This document shows, piece by piece, positions 26,173 to 35,944 of a stretch of DNA of 64,000 nt. The stretch's first letter is position 1; each line of letters begins with the position of its first letter. This stretch comes from an uncultured Flavobacteriales bacterium (GTDB lineage: Bacteria; Bacteroidota; Bacteroidia; Flavobacteriales_D; Crocinitomicaceae), in NCBI GenBank assembly GCA_937973685.1, contig CALJKJ010000015.1, positions 67,813 to 131,812 on the forward strand. The letters are read 5' to 3'. Below the pieces are notes generated by a model that did no database searches, was not told the DNA's origin, and saw only the letters and a program-made list of their open reading frames with translations. The position numbers and the translations under genes were made by a program.

Positions 26173-27341
26173 GCGTTTTCCGTATTAATTTTATCGTCGT
26201 CAGAAAGTTGTCTACATGCAATACTCTGAACAATTCCGATTGAAATACAAGCCATAATCATAGCAGAACCTCCCATCGCTAAAAAAGGCATGTTTTGTCC
26301 AGTTACAGGGAAAATTCCAGTACAAACCATCATGTTAACCGTGGCCTGTGACAAGAGCAATATTCCGATACCAATACACAAATAGGTTTCGAATAGTTTA
26401 TCCGATTTAAGTGCAATCCGCATTATTCGGTAAAACAAAATAAGGTAAAACAAGATAAGGAGTATTGCAGCAATTAAACCAAATTCTTCTACAAAAGAGG
26501 CGTAAAAAAAATCGGCGTATGCTTCTGGAATAAACTCTTTGACCTTTCCTTTTCCAATTCCTTGGCCTAATATTCCTCCTAAGTAAATAGCTTGTTCGGC
26601 ATTGTTAGCTTGTAAATTACCTGCAGCATCAATATCTGAGTTGCCCTCTAATTTATTATTAAAACGATTCACCCATGTTTCATAACGTGGAAGAATGTTT
26701 AAATCGGGTAATGCTTTGTGAACGCCAACAATCAAGAAGAACAACAAAACACCTCCAGCAATGACCGAAGTTAATTTTATAATTGGTACGCGTCCTATGA
26801 ACAAAAGCGTGAATGAAATCATGAATAAAATTGCTGCCGTTGAAAAGTTATCTTTAACAATCAACCCACATATAACTATAATCGGCAACATAACAGGAAA
26901 AAAACCTTCTTTCCATTTATCTAATAATTCACGTTTTTTATAAAGTAGACGAGACACGTAAATGATCAATGCTAATTTCGCGAAATCGGACGATTGAAAG
27001 GTAAGACCAACAAAAGGGATTTTCACCCAACGCCCTGCTTCGTTCACTTTTGTTCCAAAGAACATGGTGAAAACGAGTAACACAACAGATCCATAATAAA
27101 TGATTTTGGACAATTGCGAAATGTATTTCGGATCTTTTTTATGAATCCAATACATGGATAACACCGCTAAAACGATGTAAACAAAGTGTTTGAACAAATA
27201 TTTGAAAGGAGTACCACCTTCCATTTTCACTAAAATCGGTACAAAACTGTAAACGGACACCAATGAAAAACCAAGGAGAATAAGCGTGATAACCCAAATT
27301 ACCATGTCGCCTTTGAAATATTTGCGTAAAAATTGAATCAT
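26169..27341 (-). CDS. ftsW: Lipid II polymerase/division protein FtsW (SEDS family)
   Basis: FtsW is the septal SEDS glycosyltransferase that works with FtsI. The 390 residues have about ten membrane helices. Conserved features are GRWVKIPFVGLTFQSSDFAKLALI, whose Gln/Ser/Asp/Phe-Ala-Lys stretch is typical, a long periplasmic loop after ILPRYETWVNRF, and the C-terminal GIFPVTGQNMPFLAMGGSAM. The context makes FtsW, not RodA, the right member. The gene overlaps the unknown 157-residue gene upstream by 4 bases. Confidence 0.95.
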   Translation of the reverse strand: MIQFLRKYFKGDMVIWVITLILLGFSLVSVYSFVPILVKMEGGTPFKYLFKHFVYIVLAVLSMYWIHKKDPKYISQLSKIIYYGSVVLLVFTMFFGTKVNEAGRWVKIPFVGLTFQSSDFAKLALIIYVSRLLYKKRELLDKWKEGFFPVMLPIIVICGLIVKDNFSTAAILFMISFTLLFIGRVPIIKLTSVIAGGVLLFFLIVGVHKALPDLNILPRYETWVNRFNNKLEGNSDIDAAGNLQANNAEQAIYLGGILGQGIGKGKVKEFIPEAYADFFYASFVEEFGLIAAILLILFYLILFYRIMRIALKSDKLFETYLCIGIGILLLSQATVNMMVCTGIFPVTGQNMPFLAMGGSAMIMACISIGIVQSIACRQLSDDDKINTENA

Positions 27342-27811
27342 AATTGCTTAGCTGTTTTTACAAATTCATCAAATTCGATCAATTTTGTTTTCCATTCATT
27401 TCCTGCAGCAATAAACAACACAATGTGCCTTTCGCATTGATTTATACGCAACAAATCAATGGTAGCTGCTACCGATTCTGTAGCCGAAAAATGAACCAAA
27501 TCGACATTGATTGTCGGATCAAGTTGGTTTGTTGGTTTGTCGTACTGAGCAATCCACTGCACCAATTTCAATGTTTCGCTATCTACGAGAGCAATCTCGT
27601 TTAACACGTGGAAAGGTGCAAGTAAAAAAACTGGAAATGGAAAAGCACTCAAGGTTGCAGTAAGTTCGTAAACAGATGGATTTACCCAGGTAAACACATC
27701 CATTCCCCACAATTTACCAAGCGGACGCAACGATTGGTTTTCAGCATTTTTAAGTGCTTCAGCGCGTGCTTCCAACAATGAATTTTCAGTTATTTTACGT
27801 TTCAATTCCAT
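27338..27811 (-). CDS. Unknown protein inserted between murD and ftsW
   Basis: This 157-residue predicted soluble protein has no signal peptide and only one weakly hydrophobic stretch (FPFPVFLLAPFHVL, near residue 60). It lies 9 bases after murD and overlaps ftsW by 4 bases (ATGA), so it is translated as part of the division cluster. No gene is normally expected at this place. I cannot assign a family. Its last 45 residues (ESVAATIDLL to the end) share a faint pattern with the C-terminal domain end of the neighbouring MurD (EAVAFGYRLA to the end). A degenerate Mur-ligase-derived domain is one idea, weakly supported. Confidence 0.75.
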   Translation of the reverse strand: MELKRKITENSLLEARAEALKNAENQSLRPLGKLWGMDVFTWVNPSVYELTATLSAFPFPVFLLAPFHVLNEIALVDSETLKLVQWIAQYDKPTNQLDPTINVDLVHFSATESVAATIDLLRINQCERHIVLFIAAGNEWKTKLIEFDEFVKTAKQL

Positions 27812-27820
27812 CGATGGAAA

Positions 27821-29164
27821 TTATAATGAACGAACTGCTTGTTTGAATTGGTTTCCTCTGTCTTCATAGTTTTCAAATAAATCAAAACTAGCACAAGCTG
27901 GAGAAAGTAAAACTGTTTGGTCTTTTTTCGCTAAGCGGTAACCAAAAGCGACAGCTTCCATTGCAGAATTTGCTTCAACTATTGTTTCAACAACATCTGA
28001 AAATGCTTCGATGATTTTTTGATTGTCTTTGCCCAAACAAATGATTGCAGTAACTTTTTCTTTTACCAATGCTGTTAGTTCGGAGTAATCATTGCCTTTA
28101 TCAACACCACCAACGATCCAAACAGTTGGTTGTTCCATGCTTTCTAAAGCAAACCAAGTTGAATTGATATTTGTTGCTTTTGAATCATTGATAAATTCAA
28201 TACCGCAAACTTTTGCAACGAATTCTAAACGGTGTTCTACGTTTACAAAATCCATCAAGCTTTCGCGCACAACTTCTTTGCGAATATCTAATATTCTTCC
28301 TGCTAAACCTGAAGCAAGGGAATTTTGGGTGTTGTGACGACCCTTTAATGCTAAATCGTGAATTGACATAGTGAATTGATTGTTAAAATTTATTATGAGT
28401 TGTTTGTTTGCTGTGTATGCACCTTCTACCACTTCCTTTTCCATTGAAAAAGGCAAAGCTTTTGGTGTCAGAGTTCTTTTTGCTATTTCAGATACTATTG
28501 TTGCATCGTCTGCATTGTAAATAAAATAATCGGCTGCTGTTTGGTTATTTAATATTCTGAATTTTGAATCAACATAATTTTGCATGACATAGTCATAGCG
28601 GTCCAAATGATCGGGTGTAATGTTTGTCAAAATGGCAATTTCTGCTTTGAAATCAGTCATGTCATCCAATTGAAAAGAACTCAACTCAATCACATAATAA
28701 TCATGGTTTTCCAACGCGACTTGTTTTGCCAAACTATGTCCAACATTCCCTGCTAATCCAACATTCAAACCTGCTTTTTTAAGCATGTGGTGAAGCAACA
28801 TGGTTGTAGTTGTTTTACCGTTGCTACCAGTTATACATACTTTTTTAGCTGTTGTGAAATATCCGGCAAATTCAATTTCAGAAACGACACGAATACCTTT
28901 TTCACGGACAGCTTTCATTACGGGAGACTTTTCAGGGATCCCAGGAGACTTAATAATCAAATCTGCTGCTAAAACACGATCCATTGAATGTGTTTCCTCT
29001 TCCCACGCTAATCCAAATTGAATTAATTCAGCCTTGTAATCGGTAGCTATTTTGCCAAAATCAGACACAAAAACTGTTGCACCCAATTTTTGTGCAAGAA
29101 TTGCAGCGCCAACACCACTTTCGCCAGCGCCCAGAATAACCACTATTTTATTTTGGATAGTCAT
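27821..29164 (-). CDS. murD: UDP-MurNAc-L-alanine--D-glutamate ligase
   Basis: MurD adds D-Glu to UDP-MurNAc-L-Ala. The 447 residues have the N-terminal fold ILGAGESGVGAAILA, the ATP loop ITGSNGKTTTTMLLH, the carbamylated-Lys region and the C-terminal FINDSKATN and LLSPACASFDLFENYEDRG, all standard for MurD. The start overlaps the mraY stop by one base. Confidence 0.95.
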   Translation of the reverse strand: MTIQNKIVVILGAGESGVGAAILAQKLGATVFVSDFGKIATDYKAELIQFGLAWEEETHSMDRVLAADLIIKSPGIPEKSPVMKAVREKGIRVVSEIEFAGYFTTAKKVCITGSNGKTTTTMLLHHMLKKAGLNVGLAGNVGHSLAKQVALENHDYYVIELSSFQLDDMTDFKAEIAILTNITPDHLDRYDYVMQNYVDSKFRILNNQTAADYFIYNADDATIVSEIAKRTLTPKALPFSMEKEVVEGAYTANKQLIINFNNQFTMSIHDLALKGRHNTQNSLASGLAGRILDIRKEVVRESLMDFVNVEHRLEFVAKVCGIEFINDSKATNINSTWFALESMEQPTVWIVGGVDKGNDYSELTALVKEKVTAIICLGKDNQKIIEAFSDVVETIVEANSAMEAVAFGYRLAKKDQTVLLSPACASFDLFENYEDRGNQFKQAVRSL

Positions 29165-30417
29165 TATCGCAATTTCAATGTTACGATAGTTACTACTGCT
29201 AATAAAACCGCTACAATCCAGAAACGGGCAACAATTTTAGCTTCGTGCAAACCTTTTTTCTGATAATGGTGGTGTAACGGTGCCATCAAGAAAATACGTT
29301 TTCCTTCACCAAATCTTTTCTTGGTGTATTTGAAATAACCAACTTGTAAGATCACAGACAGGTTTTCAATTAAGAAAATTCCACACAAAACAGGAATTAA
29401 TAATTCCTTGCGGATTGAAATTGCAAAAACAGCGATAATACCACCTAGGGCTAAACTTCCGGTATCACCCATGAAAACTTGTGCTGGATAGCTATTATAC
29501 CAAAGGAATCCTACGCAAGCACCGACAAAAGCAGCAATAAAAATCACCAATTCCTCTGCGAAAGGAATGTACATCACATCCAAATAATCCGCAAAACGAA
29601 TGTTCGAAGTGACATAAGCCAAAATAGCCAGCGCAATACCCGCAATGGCACTTGTTCCGGTCGCTAATCCATCTAAACCATCGGTCATGTTTGCGCCATT
29701 CGAAACGGCAATTACAACAATTATCACAAATGGAATGAACAACAACCAACCATATGATTTATCGATATCTCCAATTAACCAGTTGTAATTAAATTCATTG
29801 TTTTTGATAAACGGAATAGTTGTCGTCATGTCTCGTGTTACAATCCATTTTGAATCGTCGTCTTTGTGATCCATTGATTGCACGTGTTGGTGCGAAACAA
29901 TTGCTTCGCCAGCTTGTAATTTGTAATCTGCAGGAACACGTTTGTGAACTTGTACATCCGGATGGAAATACATGATTGAACCGACGATTATTCCAACCCC
30001 AATTTGTCCAACAACTTTGAATCGTCCTTTTAATCCTTCTTTGTTCTTTTTGAAAACTTTGATGTAATCATCGATAAATCCGATAGCCCCTAACCAAACA
30101 GTAGCAAGTATCATTGTGATGACATAAACATTGTGTAATTTGGCAAACAACAATGTTGGGATCAAGATAGCAGCTAAAATGATTAAGCCCCCCATCGTTG
30201 GCGTTCCTTGTTTTTCAATTTGACCAGACAATCCCAAATCGCGGACTGTTTCACCAATTTGTTGTTTGCGTAACAAAAGAATCAACCGCTTTCCAAAAAC
30301 AATTGAAATGATTAATGATGTGATCAGTGCCATGGATGCTCTGAACGAAATGTAATGGAATAATCCCGCTCCAGGGAAATCTAATTGTTCCAAATAATCG
30401 AATAGATACGTCAACAT
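29164..30417 (-). CDS. mraY: Phospho-N-acetylmuramoyl-pentapeptide-transferase
   Basis: MraY makes lipid I by joining phospho-MurNAc-pentapeptide to undecaprenyl phosphate in the inner membrane. The 417 residues include about ten helices with the catalytic Asp pair in GFIDDYIKVFKKNKEG, NGANMTDGLDGLATG and the C-terminal MAPLHHHYQKKG. An insert of about 60 residues with a VHKRVPADYKLQ and DHKDDDSK stretch, placed between helices near residue 150-215, explains why it is longer than the 360-residue E. coli enzyme; such inserts occur in Bacteroidota. It overlaps murE and murD by one base each. Confidence 0.95.
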   Translation of the reverse strand: MLTYLFDYLEQLDFPGAGLFHYISFRASMALITSLIISIVFGKRLILLLRKQQIGETVRDLGLSGQIEKQGTPTMGGLIILAAILIPTLLFAKLHNVYVITMILATVWLGAIGFIDDYIKVFKKNKEGLKGRFKVVGQIGVGIIVGSIMYFHPDVQVHKRVPADYKLQAGEAIVSHQHVQSMDHKDDDSKWIVTRDMTTTIPFIKNNEFNYNWLIGDIDKSYGWLLFIPFVIIVVIAVSNGANMTDGLDGLATGTSAIAGIALAILAYVTSNIRFADYLDVMYIPFAEELVIFIAAFVGACVGFLWYNSYPAQVFMGDTGSLALGGIIAVFAISIRKELLIPVLCGIFLIENLSVILQVGYFKYTKKRFGEGKRIFLMAPLHHHYQKKGLHEAKIVARFWIVAVLLAVVTIVTLKLR

Positions 30418-31877
30418 TATTTATCGAGTTTAAAAAAGTAATTTTTCACTATTTCATAATCATCAAAAGGATGTTTCACCCCATTGATATCTTGGTATTT
30501 CTCGTGTCCTTTTCCCGCAACTAGAATGATGTCTTCTGGTTGACTTAAGGCTACAGCAGTTTTTATTGCTTGATCGCGGTCAAGAATCGAAAGGACTTTT
30601 GCACGTTGATGCGCTTCCACCCCAGCCTCCATTTGATTCAAAATCAGTTGAGGATCTTCTGTTCGTGGATTATCGGAAGTCAATATGACCCGATTACTCA
30701 TTTCGGAAGCGATTTTTGCCATTTCTGGACGCTTCATTGCGTCACGGTCACCACCGCAACCAACTACTGTAATGACTTGTTCGTTGCGCGTACGAATGTT
30801 TTCAATTGTTTTTAAAACATTCAACAAGGCATCTGGTGTGTGTGCATAATCCACTATTGCAATGGTTCCTTTGGTACTTTTCATGAATTGAAAACGCCCA
30901 TCTACTGATTCCAATTGACTTAAGACCGTTAAGACTTCTGTTTTGTCCGAACCCAACAATTGACTAATTCCAAAAACTGTTGCTAGGTTGTATGCGTTAA
31001 AATCACCGATTAATCGTGTCCACAATTCAGTCCCATTAATCGTAATTAATAAGCCATTGAAACTATTTTCCAATACCTTCACCATAAAATCAGCATGTGA
31101 CTTCAATGCGAAAGTTGCCACATTAGCTTTGGTATTTTGTACCATTACTAATCCGTTTTTATCATCGCTATTCACCAACGCATGAGCTCCTTTTGCCAAT
31201 CCATCGAACAAGCCTTTTTTAGCTTTTATGTATTCCTTGAAAGTTCCGTGGTAATCCAAATGATCGTGTGTGATATTTGTGAAAGCAGCAACTTTAAAAT
31301 TCAAGCCAGCAATACGGTGTTGCGCCACAGCATGTGAACTCACTTCCATGAAACAGTACGAACAACCTTCTGCTACCATTTCAGCTAAGAGCGCATTCAA
31401 CGAAACAGGATCTGGTGTTGTATGTGTAGCTGGAATTGCTTCTTCACCAATTAGATTAACTACCGTAGAAATTAAACCCACTTTGTAGCCGAGTTTTGTG
31501 TACAAGCGGTGCAATAACGTAGTTGTTGTTGTTTTGCCATTTGTACCGGTAACACCGATTAATTGGATGTCATTGGAAGGGAAATCGTAAAATGCGTGAG
31601 CCATTTCACCCAATGCTTGCGAAGTCGAAGGAACAATGATTTGTGTAACTGTAGCTGGTAGCACTTGTTTTTGCTCAACAACAACACAAATACAACCTTG
31701 TGCGACAACTTGTTGAATGAATTGATGTCCGTCAACTGTTGTTCCTTTAATTGCGACAAATGCATTGTTATGAGATGCTTTACGTGAATCAAACACAAGT
31801 GCATCAATAGCACAGTCATTCGGACCTATCCAATCAACTACCGCTGTATGTTTTGCTATTTCGTTAATTAATTTCAT
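30417..31877 (-). CDS. murE: UDP-MurNAc-tripeptide ligase MurE (meso-diaminopimelate type)
   Basis: MurE adds the third stem residue. The 486 residues show the ATP loop VTGTNGKTTTTTLLH, the TTPDP substrate contact and the specificity motif DNPRTEDP, whose Asp-Asn-Pro-Arg form selects meso-diaminopimelate over lysine. C-terminal VAGKGHEKYQ completes the family pattern. This predicts DAP-type peptidoglycan. It is coupled to ftsI (4-base overlap) and mraY (one base). Confidence 0.95.
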   Translation of the reverse strand: MKLINEIAKHTAVVDWIGPNDCAIDALVFDSRKASHNNAFVAIKGTTVDGHQFIQQVVAQGCICVVVEQKQVLPATVTQIIVPSTSQALGEMAHAFYDFPSNDIQLIGVTGTNGKTTTTTLLHRLYTKLGYKVGLISTVVNLIGEEAIPATHTTPDPVSLNALLAEMVAEGCSYCFMEVSSHAVAQHRIAGLNFKVAAFTNITHDHLDYHGTFKEYIKAKKGLFDGLAKGAHALVNSDDKNGLVMVQNTKANVATFALKSHADFMVKVLENSFNGLLITINGTELWTRLIGDFNAYNLATVFGISQLLGSDKTEVLTVLSQLESVDGRFQFMKSTKGTIAIVDYAHTPDALLNVLKTIENIRTRNEQVITVVGCGGDRDAMKRPEMAKIASEMSNRVILTSDNPRTEDPQLILNQMEAGVEAHQRAKVLSILDRDQAIKTAVALSQPEDIILVAGKGHEKYQDINGVKHPFDDYEIVKNYFFKLDK

Positions 31878-33976
31878 TCCAAAACAATTTCAACTAAACC
31901 TCCTCTGTATGCTTCTGTTCCAGCTTTGATCGATTGTGAAACAACCTTTCCTCTGCCTCTTAAGAAAACATGCATTCCCAATCGTTCAATCAGATAGACT
32001 GCATCTCTTGCTGCTAATCCAACTACGTTTGGAACGACTTTCTTGTTAAATTTCATTGGTGTCAACAACACTTTGTTGTATTTGGAAGAGGTTGCGCCCC
32101 ACTCCGAATAGCTTTTTAAACGGTAAGGAACTTTTAATTTTTTAAGAATCGTTACTAAATCGTTGTTATTTCCGTTAATGGAAACTGGCGGTTCAACAGA
32201 GCGTTTCTTTGATTCGTTGATTGCTTTGTGGTATTTTAATGTATTCGAATACACTTTGTTTGCAATTGCAGTAAACACTGTTCCCGAAACGGTTGCTCCA
32301 TAAATATCTTTTGACGGAGCAGACACGACTACGATACACGAATAAATAGGATCTTTCGCTGGGAAATATCCGCAAAAAGATGCTTGGTATTTTTTATCGC
32401 CACCAGTTCCAAATTTCCCGTTGTCGTTTAATACAACTGCCGTTCCTGTTTTTCCTGCAATATCAAATAACGACGATTGCAAGTCGCTTCCAGTTCCTCG
32501 TTTTACTACACCAACCAAACACTCTTGCATTAATTTCAGGGTGTTATCTGAACATATTTTTTTGCGCAGAACGATCGGTTTAAATGTTTTGATTACTTGC
32601 GCTCCTCTTCTAATTTGCTCCACAAATTGAGGTTTTACAAATACCCCGTTATTTGCAACGGCATTATAAAAAGCTAATGTCTGAAGCGGTGTTTGTTGGA
32701 ATTCGTAACCAATTGCCATCCAAGGAAGTGTTAATCCCGACCATCCTTTTGAGCCTGGGTAATGAACAACTGGCGCAACTTCACCTTTGATATCAATTCC
32801 CAAAGCTTCTGTCAAACCAAATTCTTTTAAATGCTTCAAGAATAATTCAGGCTCATCTCGGTAGGCCGTATTGATGATTTTCGAAATTACATTCGATGAT
32901 TTTTCAAATGCTTTACGAATAGTTATTTTCCCGTATCCATATTTATTGGAATCGGTCAATTTTGCACCTCGGAATTGATAAACTCCTGTAGCATTAACCG
33001 TATCATCTAAATTAATTTTCCCGTCTTCCAAAGCTGCCATCAAAGACGCTAATTTAAACGTCGATCCAGGCACCTCTTTTGTTCCAATAGCGTGATTAAA
33101 CATTTCACTGTATTCGCCATTTTCGTCGACTTGCAAACTAGCAATTGCGCGAATAAAACCAGTTTTTACATCCATCACTATCACACTGCCGTTTTTGGCT
33201 CCTTGATTTTTCAGCTGTCGTAACAACTCCGAATGTGCTACTTCTTGAATATTCATATCCAACGAAGTAATCAAGTTTGCACCTTCAATAGGTTGACGCA
33301 AAACTTGACCTGTTTTCTTCCACCCAGAGGATATTTTTTGTTCAACTTCTTTGCCTGGTTCTCCTGCCAAATACTGATTAAAAGCTCCTTCTAAACCAAC
33401 GCTGATTGTATTTCTTCCATCTATTCGGTAGTAACCCAATGTACGTTTTAACATATCACCATGAGGACGCTTGCGCAAGGTAGTTTCTTTCGTTTCGATC
33501 AAACCACCTTTGTTTCTACCTAAATTAAAAATCGGTAGTTCGCTCACTCTTCTGCGCTGTTCGTTTGTCGCACGATTTTTTATTGTTAAATAGCGTTTGT
33601 TGTTTGCACGGCCTTTTCGAATATAGTTTTCAAATTCACGTGCCGTTGTTTCAGGAAACAACTCACTCAATCCCGCACATAAATCACTGATCTCTTTGTC
33701 AAAAACTTCTTGATCAACAACAGTAGGATCCATGTGCAAATCATACATTGAAATTGTAATTACAAGTGGATTTAAATTCCGGTCTAAAATCTCACCTCTT
33801 CTTGGGAAATGTTCTACTGCACGTGTTGGAATTTTCTCTTTAGTTTCAGAGAAAAATGCTGCATTCCCTTCGTTTTGAATCATGAAAGTTTTCACAATCA
33901 CACTGAATAATGCAATGAAAAAAGCCACGTAAACCAAAGTAGCTCTCCATATAAGTGCTTTCTTATCGTTACTCAT
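31874..33976 (-). CDS. ftsI: Septal transpeptidase FtsI (PBP3) with PASTA domain
   Basis: FtsI cross-links septal peptidoglycan. The start is taken at the ATG at 33976 (MSNDKKALIW, 700 residues), overlapping ftsL as ATGAGTAA; the frame continues to 34003, giving a less likely start. One membrane helix (about residues 11-33) precedes the dimerisation domain with RGEILDRNLNPL. The penicillin-binding active site has Ser305 in GSTFKLAS, the SSN triad member in KSSNVISK and the KTG in AGKTGTAV. The final 65 residues form a PASTA-like domain (VPNVVGLAARDAVYLIERLG). PASTA is common on this protein in Bacteroidota. Confidence 0.93.
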   Translation of the reverse strand: MSNDKKALIWRATLVYVAFFIALFSVIVKTFMIQNEGNAAFFSETKEKIPTRAVEHFPRRGEILDRNLNPLVITISMYDLHMDPTVVDQEVFDKEISDLCAGLSELFPETTAREFENYIRKGRANNKRYLTIKNRATNEQRRRVSELPIFNLGRNKGGLIETKETTLRKRPHGDMLKRTLGYYRIDGRNTISVGLEGAFNQYLAGEPGKEVEQKISSGWKKTGQVLRQPIEGANLITSLDMNIQEVAHSELLRQLKNQGAKNGSVIVMDVKTGFIRAIASLQVDENGEYSEMFNHAIGTKEVPGSTFKLASLMAALEDGKINLDDTVNATGVYQFRGAKLTDSNKYGYGKITIRKAFEKSSNVISKIINTAYRDEPELFLKHLKEFGLTEALGIDIKGEVAPVVHYPGSKGWSGLTLPWMAIGYEFQQTPLQTLAFYNAVANNGVFVKPQFVEQIRRGAQVIKTFKPIVLRKKICSDNTLKLMQECLVGVVKRGTGSDLQSSLFDIAGKTGTAVVLNDNGKFGTGGDKKYQASFCGYFPAKDPIYSCIVVVSAPSKDIYGATVSGTVFTAIANKVYSNTLKYHKAINESKKRSVEPPVSINGNNNDLVTILKKLKVPYRLKSYSEWGATSSKYNKVLLTPMKFNKKVVPNVVGLAARDAVYLIERLGMHVFLRGRGKVVSQSIKAGTEAYRGGLVEIVLE

Positions 33977-34424
33977 CTTTTTCTTTTTTAATTCGTATAA
34001 CAATAGCCGGATTAACCGTTTCTTTCAATCCGCGTTTTTCTAATTTTTTCACCAAGCGGTAACGTGCCGTTGCTTCTTCCAATTGTGCTTTTTTCTCGAC
34101 GTATTCAGCAGTTTCAGCATCTACTTCAGTTTGCAAATCGTTGATGTCTTTTTGCAGTTGTTTCCCGTAATACCCTTTCGCTACCATCAACATTAAAAGG
34201 AGTAACAAGAAAAAGATGAAGGTCAAATTATTGAGTACAAAATCACGTTTTAATATGTCTCCATTTAAAATCTGCACCAATAAACTTTGACGCTTTCCCT
34301 TGTTCAATGAAGTTGATTTTGGCGCACGCGGTTTTGAGGCAGTCTTAGTCTTTGTGACTTTTCCACCTTTCACAGCATCCATTGGATTGCCCAAATCTTC
34401 TCTATCAATCAATTCATTTTGCAT
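33969..34424 (-). CDS. ftsL: FtsL-like division protein
   Basis: This is a bitopic protein with a basic cytosolic tail (KTKTASKPRAPKS), one very hydrophobic helix (FIFFLLLLLMLMVAKGYYG) and a periplasmic coiled-coil (QKDINDLQTEVDAETAEYVEKKAQLEEATARY). This is the architecture of FtsL, which activates FtsWI through FtsB and FtsQ. Family sequences are hardly conserved; position between rsmH and ftsI and topology carry the call. The start is uncertain between 34424 and 34442. I use 34424, which gives a shorter overlap with rsmH. Confidence 0.8.
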   Translation of the reverse strand: MQNELIDREDLGNPMDAVKGGKVTKTKTASKPRAPKSTSLNKGKRQSLLVQILNGDILKRDFVLNNLTFIFFLLLLLMLMVAKGYYGKQLQKDINDLQTEVDAETAEYVEKKAQLEEATARYRLVKKLEKRGLKETVNPAIVIRIKKEKDE

Positions 34425-35343
34425 CAGTCGATCTTTTTGCAACTCTTAATTTTGCACTTCTCGCACGCGTATTTCGTTGAATTTCTTCTTCTGAAGGTGA
34501 AATTGGTTTTCGGTGAATTTCCTCAAATGGTTTTAATACATTACCGAAAAAATCTTTTTCAATTGTTCCGTCTAGATTACCACGCTTCATCATGTTTTTA
34601 ACCAAACGATCTTCGAGCGAATGATACGACATGACAACCAAACGTGCATCGGGCTTCATGACTTCAGCAGTTTGATTTAAGAATTTTTCCAAGACTTGCA
34701 TTTCTTGGTTTACTTCGATGCGTAATGCCTGAAAAACTTGCGCGAAAAACTTATGGTCTTTGAATTTTGGAGCAACAGCCGCTAAAGCTTCCATTAAATC
34801 ACCTGTTGTTTTGATTTTCGACTTGTTGCGTGCCTTCACCAATTCGACAGCTGTTTTATATGGGTGATCTAATTCACCATATGCTCTAAAAATGCGGGCT
34901 AATTCTTCTTCGTTGTAGGTTGCAACAATGTTTTGAGCTGTTACATCACCTGATTGATTCATGCGCATGTCTAATTTTTCATTTGCACGAATCGAAAATC
35001 CTCTTTTGGCGTCATCAAACTGATGGGAAGAAACGCCTAAATCAGCCAAAATTCCATCTACTAAAGGAAAACCTAATACACGTAAATGATTTTTTAGAAA
35101 TGCAAAATTTGCTGCGACAAAATGAAAATTGGGAGCTTCCCACGCATTGTTGCGGGCATCTGGATCTTGATCAAAAACAATTAATTGACCTTTCGGAGAA
35201 AGTTGTTCGAATATAGCTTTGGAATGTCCGCCACCACCAAAAGTGACATCAACATAGATACCATCAGGATTAATTACTAATCCATCGATACACTCCTGCA
35301 ACATGACAGGCACATGATATGTAAAATCGTTATTCGTCGTCAT
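34414..35343 (-). CDS. rsmH: 16S rRNA (cytosine-N4)-methyltransferase RsmH
   Basis: RsmH (MraW) methylates N4 of C1402 in 16S rRNA. The 309 residues start MTTNNDFTYHVPVMLQECIDG, the usual N-terminus; an upstream in-frame ATG at 35355 is less likely. The SAM site is YVDVTFGGGGHSKAIFE, followed by ADLGVSSHQFDDAKRGFSIR and the C-terminal SYHSLEDRLVKN. It overlaps mraZ and ftsL at its ends, as usual in dcw clusters. Confidence 0.95.
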   Translation of the reverse strand: MTTNNDFTYHVPVMLQECIDGLVINPDGIYVDVTFGGGGHSKAIFEQLSPKGQLIVFDQDPDARNNAWEAPNFHFVAANFAFLKNHLRVLGFPLVDGILADLGVSSHQFDDAKRGFSIRANEKLDMRMNQSGDVTAQNIVATYNEEELARIFRAYGELDHPYKTAVELVKARNKSKIKTTGDLMEALAAVAPKFKDHKFFAQVFQALRIEVNQEMQVLEKFLNQTAEVMKPDARLVVMSYHSLEDRLVKNMMKRGNLDGTIEKDFFGNVLKPFEEIHRKPISPSEEEIQRNTRARSAKLRVAKRSTDAK

Positions 35344-35791
35344 TCCCCAAGTCACCCATTACTTCATCCGCCAAATCAGCGAAATCAGCCATGTTTCCAT
35401 CAATCAGTTGGAAATACTTGGACTTGTCCCAGATCTCAATTCTGTCGTTGTAAGCGATTAACATCACTTCTTTATCTAAACCTACACGTTCCATGTGCAT
35501 TACTGGAATCAACACCCTACCTGCATTGTCCAATGCAATTTGTTTTGCTCCTTGATGGAACAAACGGTAGAACATTCTGTTTTTTGGTTTAAACAAATTC
35601 AATTTTGATAACGTAGCAGCTAACTTATCCCATTCATTCATTGGGTATAAGGTCAAGCACTCTTCAAAACCTTTATTTAACATGAATTGCTCCTGAGCTT
35701 CTGGAGAAAGTTGTTTGCGCAAGCTCGCAGGAAAAAGGAATCTTCCTTTTCCGTCCAGTCTTACCTCAAATTCTCCTACAAGTCCAGCCAT
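35330..35791 (-). CDS. mraZ: Transcriptional regulator MraZ
   Basis: MraZ is an AbrB-like DNA-binding protein that forms ring oligomers and represses its own dcw operon in bacteria where it has been studied. The 153 residues hold two copies of the family repeat: GEFEVRLDGKGRFLFPASLRK with the DxKGR(F)xxPxxxR motif, and ALDNAGRVLIPVMH for the second. Period-10 GTG-containing repeats lie 34 bases upstream of its start and are the expected type of target. It is the first gene of the cluster. Confidence 0.94.
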   Translation of the reverse strand: MAGLVGEFEVRLDGKGRFLFPASLRKQLSPEAQEQFMLNKGFEECLTLYPMNEWDKLAATLSKLNLFKPKNRMFYRLFHQGAKQIALDNAGRVLIPVMHMERVGLDKEVMLIAYNDRIEIWDKSKYFQLIDGNMADFADLADEVMGDLGNDDE

Positions 35792-35824
35792 AGCTATTTA
35801 TAATGGGTAAAATTAGGGGAAATA

Positions 35825-35853
35825 ACCCACTTTTTACCACCGTTTTACACTTT
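35825..35853 (-). promoter_or_regulatory. MraZ-box-like operator, three units with 10-base period
   Basis: Read on the minus strand, the units are AAAGTGTAAA, ACGGTGGTAA and AAAGTGGGTT, whose GTG cores are exactly 10 bases apart. This resembles the AAAGTG(G/T)N3 repeats bound by MraZ in Mollicutes and the GTGGG repeats of E. coli. The array lies 34 bases before the mraZ ATG. Autoregulation is inferred. Confidence 0.65.
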
Positions 35854-35944
35854 GTTAATAACTTCATACGCTATTAACACAACAAAGGTTACAAAAATAT
35901 TTTGAAAACCATTGATTTTATTGAAAATAGCTAAAAATAAATTG

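Noticed and set aside
29495..29749. Cys-rich minus-strand frame overlapping mraY, resembling a metal-binding protein
   Set aside because: It is a frame-shifted reading of mraY; the cysteines come from codon shifts.
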